From positions 248,001-312,000 of the forward strand of contig CANMOY010000001.1 of NCBI GenBank assembly GCA_947499595.1: a stretch of 64,000 nucleotides of DNA, given 5' to 3'. This document shows positions 60,601 through 64,000 of this stretch, piece by piece; within the stretch, counting starts at the first letter, position 1; every line of letters starts with the position of its first letter. Both the position numbers and the translations under genes were made by a program. Source of the DNA: an uncultured Mesonia sp. GTDB taxonomy: Bacteria > Bacteroidota > Bacteroidia > Flavobacteriales > Flavobacteriaceae. Under the pieces are notes generated by a model. That model saw only the letters and a program-made list of their open reading frames with translations. It had not been told where the DNA came from and ran no database searches.

Positions 60601-62009
60601 ATACCAAATACAATACTCAAGGTGTTTTAAATGGAAGTATTAGTCATAAAAACTTTCAAGATTGGGCGTTAAATTTACAACTAAACGCACCCAACCGTTT
60701 GCTGGTTTTAGATACCAAACAAACCGAAGAATCTTTATATTTTGGTACAGGTTTTATTAGTGGTAATGCTAGTATCACCGGACCTGTAGAAGAATTGTAT
60801 ATCGCAGTAAATGCAAAAACAGAGAAAGGCACTATTTTTAAAATACCGCTTAGCGATTCTGAAAGTATTGGTGATCATTCTTTTATTTATTTTTTAACTC
60901 CAGAACAAAAAAAGGCTAAAGAAGAAGGCACTCCCGTTATTATTAAACCCGTAAAAGGCCTTGAAATGGCATTTGAACTAGACGTTACCAAAGATGCCGA
61001 AGTTGAAGTAGTTGTTGATCAAGAGAGTGGCAGTACTTTAAGAGGACGTGGCGCAGGAACTTTGTTGATTGAAATAAATACCAATGGTAAATTTAATATG
61101 TGGGGAGATTTTGTTGCCTACGAAGGGATTTATAATTTTAAATATGCTGGCCTTATTCAAAAAGAATTTGAAGTAGTGCCCGGTGGTAATATCACTTGGG
61201 ACGGTAGCCCCACTCGAGCAAATTTGAATGTAAAGGCACTATACAAAACCAGTGCAAATCCTGCTATTTTACTAGAAAACCCTACCATAAACAGAAGCAT
61301 ACCTGTAGAAGTATATATCAATTTAAACGGTGAACTTACATCGACCGATTTAAGTTTTGAAATTGATTATCCTAACTTGAGTAGTGTGGTGAAATCTGAA
61401 TTAGAATACCGCATCAGCGATAGGCAAAATACAGAGATACAAGCCTTAAGTTTAATTTCGCAAGGTAGTTTTTTCGCTCAAGGCGGATCAGGTCAAAACG
61501 CACCAGGTAATTTACTAATTGAAAGGGCCTCAGGATTATTTGATGATATTTTTACCGATGAAGATGGAAAATTTAAAGTAGGAATAGATTATGTTCAAGG
61601 AGGAAGAACTCCAGATCAAGAAACAGCCGATCGGTTTGGGGTTACACTGTCTACCCAAATTAGCGAACGGGTTTTAATTAACGGTAGAGTAGGAGTGCCT
61701 ATAGGCGGGGTAACTGAATCTGTAGTGGTAGGAGATGTTGAAATTGATTTCTTGCTAAATGAAGACGGAAGTTTGCGCGCTAAGTTATTCAATCGTGAAA
61801 ACGATATTCAATACATTGGGGAAGAATTAGGCTACACTCAAGGGGTAGGTTTATCTTATTCGGTGGATTTTGATACCTTTAAAGAGCTTATAAGAAAGAT
61901 TCTAAACAAAGAATTAGAGCAAACTGAAACCAAAAAGCTTAGAAAGCGAAAAAACAAACAAGAAAACAAGATCGAGCTACCTAGCTATATTGAATTTCCA
62001 GGCCGATAG
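57603..62009 (+). CDS. TamB/AsmA-like translocation and assembly protein (second copy, 5' end unclear)
   Basis: 1468 aa from the first usable start (TTG 57603). N-terminal hydrophobic anchor, then long beta-repeat region typical of AsmA/TamB, and a C-terminal TamB domain (VVVDQESGSTLRGRGAGTLLIEI, FSLISQG-like LSLISQGSFFAQGG). The frame is open upstream to a TAG at 57522, and the codons from 57561 encode a basic lead-in (KRKIKILVKILLGLL) that a membrane anchor needs, but no ATG or GTG lies there. An in-frame ATG at 57492 precedes that TAG. The true start may be non-canonical, or the 5' end may carry a nonsense change. It is not paired with a TamL gene; its neighbour is tsaD. Confidence 0.85.
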   Translation: MLLFFLLLVMFFSIASVQTKTAQYLTDFLQEKYNAKIQVAKLRLSYDGRVVLNQVFIEDHHQDTLVVAKEISTSLLNIQGLVSGNDLDFENTHASQLKLYLKRYKNEEEDNFSVFIQKFDSGKKTSEDFSLTIDEINLTDSYFSYTDYNLQQEPVIALEKLNVQASNLLIDNSDVYVQIASLRGTESNGIKVDFLQTDFAYTQQQMRLDNLVLNTDKTSIEAPRIYLNYEQVEDLSDFENKVNIDAQFEKSVVHTQDLNKLYNEFSKGNELKFSGNVSGVLNNLHLNNWKMSGMNRTDLSGDLTLKNILSGDANSIRVMGNYDYLNTNYYDVVNLLPNLLKDRIPKRLQKLGQVKLVGYLEAGPQQVVTDATLNSQLGGGQFALRINELENINNASYQGNLVFTDFNLGALLNNKQLGKVSIEVDVDGSGFSANQLNSKVKGNISSFYFNGYRYKNIQLSGTLKNPYFNGKLISNDPNLKLNFEGLIDASSTTNIIDFDAQIAYADLSALNFVKDTTAIFSGNLNLDLKGKNINDAEGVVLLSDVRYQNNQDNYAFNQLQLQAKTNEKERIIKITSPDVVNGEVRGNFLIEEIPKLFKNAIGSIYTNYEPEKVTPNQEVSFEFDIFNKIVEVVVPGTQISANTFIRGNLTSEESAFKLSFKSPQINIENNNFYQIDLQVDNDNPLFNTYLRVDSIQTGLYTARDFNLINVTLKDTLFFKTAFTGGNRNDDKFDFSLYHTINQENQSVVGFRKSDFQFKKAKWLLNKENLKDKKLIFDHDFKGFSLDTLSITHLNEEIRISGELTDSTYKNFELKFKDVDLQKITPDIDSLQMRGTVNGNLNFLQKKGVYYPKSKIKIENVALNDVNYGNLILDISGNESLTDYSILAELKTKEKMYLKANGGINVSQQNAYIDLLVDVNDFDLEAFSPIGGEVLTDFRGTATGDAHIFGDYANPDINGSLTLSQAGLKIPYLNVDLDFQPQAQINLRKQQFIFNDIALTDTKYNTQGVLNGSISHKNFQDWALNLQLNAPNRLLVLDTKQTEESLYFGTGFISGNASITGPVEELYIAVNAKTEKGTIFKIPLSDSESIGDHSFIYFLTPEQKKAKEEGTPVIIKPVKGLEMAFELDVTKDAEVEVVVDQESGSTLRGRGAGTLLIEINTNGKFNMWGDFVAYEGIYNFKYAGLIQKEFEVVPGGNITWDGSPTRANLNVKALYKTSANPAILLENPTINRSIPVEVYINLNGELTSTDLSFEIDYPNLSSVVKSELEYRISDRQNTEIQALSLISQGSFFAQGGSGQNAPGNLLIERASGLFDDIFTDEDGKFKVGIDYVQGGRTPDQETADRFGVTLSTQISERVLINGRVGVPIGGVTESVVVGDVEIDFLLNEDGSLRAKLFNRENDIQYIGEELGYTQGVGLSYSVDFDTFKELIRKILNKELEQTETKKLRKRKNKQENKIELPSYIEFPGR

Positions 62010-62036
62010 ATTATATTTAGTAAATTCGTTTTTTAT

Positions 62037-63764
62037 CTAAGTTAGCTTTTTCCATAATTTTAAAATAATTAATCCGCAAATTAAAGCAATCAAAAAACAG
62101 AAGATACTGTAGGTGGGTTTTTGATAAATCAAGTAACCTGTACCAAACAAAATGGCATAAACGCCAACAACGCCACTAAAAAAAGCCAGTATTTTTTGCT
62201 TTAGGAAGTCAAATTTTTTACCAGTTTCAAATACTTTTTCTTCAAATTTTTGTAGGGTATTAGCGTCGGTTGGTCGGGTAAACAAACTTACCAATACCCA
62301 ACAAGTGGTTGTAATAACCACCCCAACAACCAATTGATAATGGCTGGCCAATTCAAACCACGGCGCTTCTAGTTTTGCGTTGATAAAAAATACTACCGCA
62401 ATCAAGAATGAAACAAGCATGGCTGTAATTTCAGAATACGGGTTTATCCTGTACCAAAACCAACGTAAAATAAACAATAGCCCGGTGCCGGCACCTATTT
62501 GTAAAAGCAAATCAAATGCTTCTTTAGCTTCTTCTAAAAACAAACTCAATAAGGCGGCAAAAAGCATCATAATCACAGTCGAAATTCTTCCTAAACGTAC
62601 TTTTTGTTTTTCACTGGCTTTAGGATTTACAAAGCGTGCATAAAAATCATTAACCACATAACTACTTCCCCAATTAAGATGGGTGGAAATAGTACTCATA
62701 AATGCTGCGATTAGAGAAGTAACTACAATGCCTAAAAGTCCAGAAGGTAAAAAACTCAACATTGCAGGATAGGCCAAATCATCTTTAATAAAATGCTTAT
62801 CGAGACTAGGAAAAGCCTCTTGCAAACTAGCAGTACTAGGATAAATTACAATAGAAGCTAAGCCAATGATAATCCAAGGCCAAGGCCTTAATGCATAATG
62901 AGCTATGGTAAAAAATAAGGTAGCTCCTACTGCGTGTTTTTTATTTTTGGCGGCCAGCATACGCTGGGCAATATAACCACCACCGCCTGGTTCTGCTCCA
63001 GGGTACCATACGCTCCACCATTGAACGGCTAAAGGTACCAGTAAAAGCGGCACATAAACTTCTGGATTGGTAAAATCTGGAAAAAAAGGCATTTTTGGTT
63101 GTACCTTCTGGTTGTTAATCAGGGCATCTAAGCCGCCAATTTCAGGTAAATTAATGATGTAAATGCTAGCCCAAATGCTACCGAGCATCGCGATAAAAAA
63201 CTGAATAAAATCTGTAATTAATACTCCCTTTAATCCGCCAAGAAGCGAGTAAACCACTGTGATTATAGAAGACACCAATAGGGTTTGTAAAGCAGAAAAG
63301 CCAAACATTACGTGGCCTATTTTAATGGCGGCTAAACATACGCCAGCCATAATAACTATATTGAAAAATACGCCTAGATAAAGGGCACGAAAACCACGTA
63401 GAAAAGCGGCACTTTTTCCGCTATAGCGTAGTTCGTAAAATTCTAAATCGGTTGTGATATCACTCTTTCGCCATAATTTAGCGTAAAAGAAAACAGTTAG
63501 CATTCCGGTAAGTAAAAAACTCCACCAAACCCAATTACCAAACACCCCATCATTCCTTACAATTCCCGCAACTAGACCTGGTGTGTCTGCTGCAAAAGTG
63601 GTGGCCACCATAGAAACTCCTAAAAGCCACCACGGCATATTTTTACCAGATAAGAAATAACTATCCACGTCCTTTTGACCTTTGAAATAAACTAAAACAC
63701 CAACGCCAAGGCTTATTACAAAAAATCCGATGATCAATAAACAATCTAGACCCGATAGTTGCAT
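62037..63764 (-). CDS. Sodium:solute symporter family transporter
   Basis: 575-aa membrane protein with about 13 helices. SSS-family signatures: AADTPGLVAGIVRNDGVFGNWVWW in helix 2 region, DITTDLEFYELRYSGKSAAFLRGFRALYLG (EFxxxRYG-like) and SLIAAFMSTISTHLNWGSSYVVNDFYARF, where the Ser/Thr-rich segment forms the Na2 site. The substrate may be a sugar, an amino acid or another solute; the sequence does not decide. Its start is 8 nt after the RidA-like stop on the same strand, so the two are probably co-transcribed. Confidence 0.9.
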   Translation of the reverse strand: MQLSGLDCLLIIGFFVISLGVGVLVYFKGQKDVDSYFLSGKNMPWWLLGVSMVATTFAADTPGLVAGIVRNDGVFGNWVWWSFLLTGMLTVFFYAKLWRKSDITTDLEFYELRYSGKSAAFLRGFRALYLGVFFNIVIMAGVCLAAIKIGHVMFGFSALQTLLVSSIITVVYSLLGGLKGVLITDFIQFFIAMLGSIWASIYIINLPEIGGLDALINNQKVQPKMPFFPDFTNPEVYVPLLLVPLAVQWWSVWYPGAEPGGGGYIAQRMLAAKNKKHAVGATLFFTIAHYALRPWPWIIIGLASIVIYPSTASLQEAFPSLDKHFIKDDLAYPAMLSFLPSGLLGIVVTSLIAAFMSTISTHLNWGSSYVVNDFYARFVNPKASEKQKVRLGRISTVIMMLFAALLSLFLEEAKEAFDLLLQIGAGTGLLFILRWFWYRINPYSEITAMLVSFLIAVVFFINAKLEAPWFELASHYQLVVGVVITTTCWVLVSLFTRPTDANTLQKFEEKVFETGKKFDFLKQKILAFFSGVVGVYAILFGTGYLIYQKPTYSIFCFLIALICGLIILKLWKKLT

Positions 63765-63772
63765 AAATGGGA

Positions 63773-64000
63773 TTATTTAATAGCTATAGCGCTAATTTCT
63801 ACATTTACAAATTTGGGTAAATTAGCAACTTCAACTGTTTCACGGGCAGGTGCAGTCGATTCATCAAAATAAGTCGCATACACCTCATTTATTATACTGA
63901 AGTTATGCATATCACTTATAAAAATAGAAGTTTTTACTACGTTTTGTAGTGACATTCCAGCGGCTTTTAAAACAGCCATTAAGTTATTCATTACCCGATG
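63773..64000 (-). CDS. RidA-family protein, partial (5' end outside window)
   Basis: Only the C-terminal 75 residues of a roughly 126-aa RidA protein are in the window. They show NNLMAVLKAAGMSLQNVVKTSIFISDMHNFSIINEVYATYF and PARETVEVANLPKFVNVEISAIA, including the Arg of PARxxVEV that binds the enamine/imine carboxylate. RidA hydrolyses reactive imines from PLP enzymes. The frame continues without interruption to the last base, so the start lies beyond 64000. The SSS transporter follows 8 nt downstream. Confidence 0.9.
   Translation of the reverse strand, partial: HRVMNNLMAVLKAAGMSLQNVVKTSIFISDMHNFSIINEVYATYFDESTAPARETVEVANLPKFVNVEISAIAIK

Overview
The window is a stretch of ordinary chromosome from a member of Bacteroidota, most likely a marine or soil Flavobacteriaceae. 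It is AT-rich, and translation starts lack Shine-Dalgarno sequences. Several genes are preceded by the Bacteroidota promoter form TTG-N17-22-TAnnTTTG. Marker genes fit this assignment: a TamB/lipoprotein-TamA (TamL) pair, the Bacteroidota-type GlmU-like nucleotidyltransferase, a THUMP-like methyltransferase, and DUF4159 and DUF4268 proteins. I see no insertion sequence, prophage, integrase or CRISPR array. There is one tRNA gene (Ser, UGA) and one probable structured RNA element.

Layout. 0-8.3 kb: a UvrD/PcrA helicase, then a tight operon of a TetR regulator, an ABC-exporter-like protein whose ATPase motifs are eroded, an HlyD-type adaptor and a TolC-type outer-membrane channel, followed by a YciO/Sua5-family protein. 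8.3-12.3 kb: tryptophan 2,3-dioxygenase and acetyl-CoA synthetase (minus strand), then thioredoxin reductase. 12.3-19.6 kb: a methyltransferase/ZIP transporter/DUF4268 operon, an RlmL-like rRNA methyltransferase, an SRPBCC-SDR-photolyase operon behind a palindromic promoter, a small lipoprotein and an M28 peptidase. 19.7-30.2 kb: tRNA-Ser, asnA with its leader, a CPA2 antiporter, a Ca2+-type P-ATPase, an FMN reductase, a ChaN-like protein and aconitase. 30.2-42.2 kb: a large envelope section with a phosphoesterase/kinase-like/beta-barrel fusion, TamB, TamL and a PAP2 phosphatase. 42.5-52.3 kb: YifB, a DUF2891 lipoprotein, ALDH, RluA-type synthase, SdpI-like protein, PanB, GlmU-like protein and small genes, followed by a non-coding stretch with 22-bp tandem repeats and a structured-RNA candidate. 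52.3-64 kb: a six-gene minus-strand cluster ending in tsaD-rsmE, a second TamB-like giant, a sodium:solute symporter and a truncated RidA gene.

The strongest unusual find is upstream of asnA (aspartate-ammonia ligase). A 16-codon reading frame encodes MYFLNNNNNTNLTAFG, with five consecutive asparagine codons. It is followed by an intrinsic terminator, and its stop-codon region can pair with the terminator's 5' arm. This is the full architecture of ribosome-mediated transcription attenuation that senses Asn-tRNA. I know of no published description of it for asnA in this phylum.

Other points worth attention: a periplasmic or surface three-part fusion with a Fam20/HipA-like kinase signature; the degenerate NBD in a complete tripartite export operon; an in-frame amber codon or non-canonical start at the second tamB; an SDR lacking its catalytic tyrosine; and several operator-like inverted repeats.
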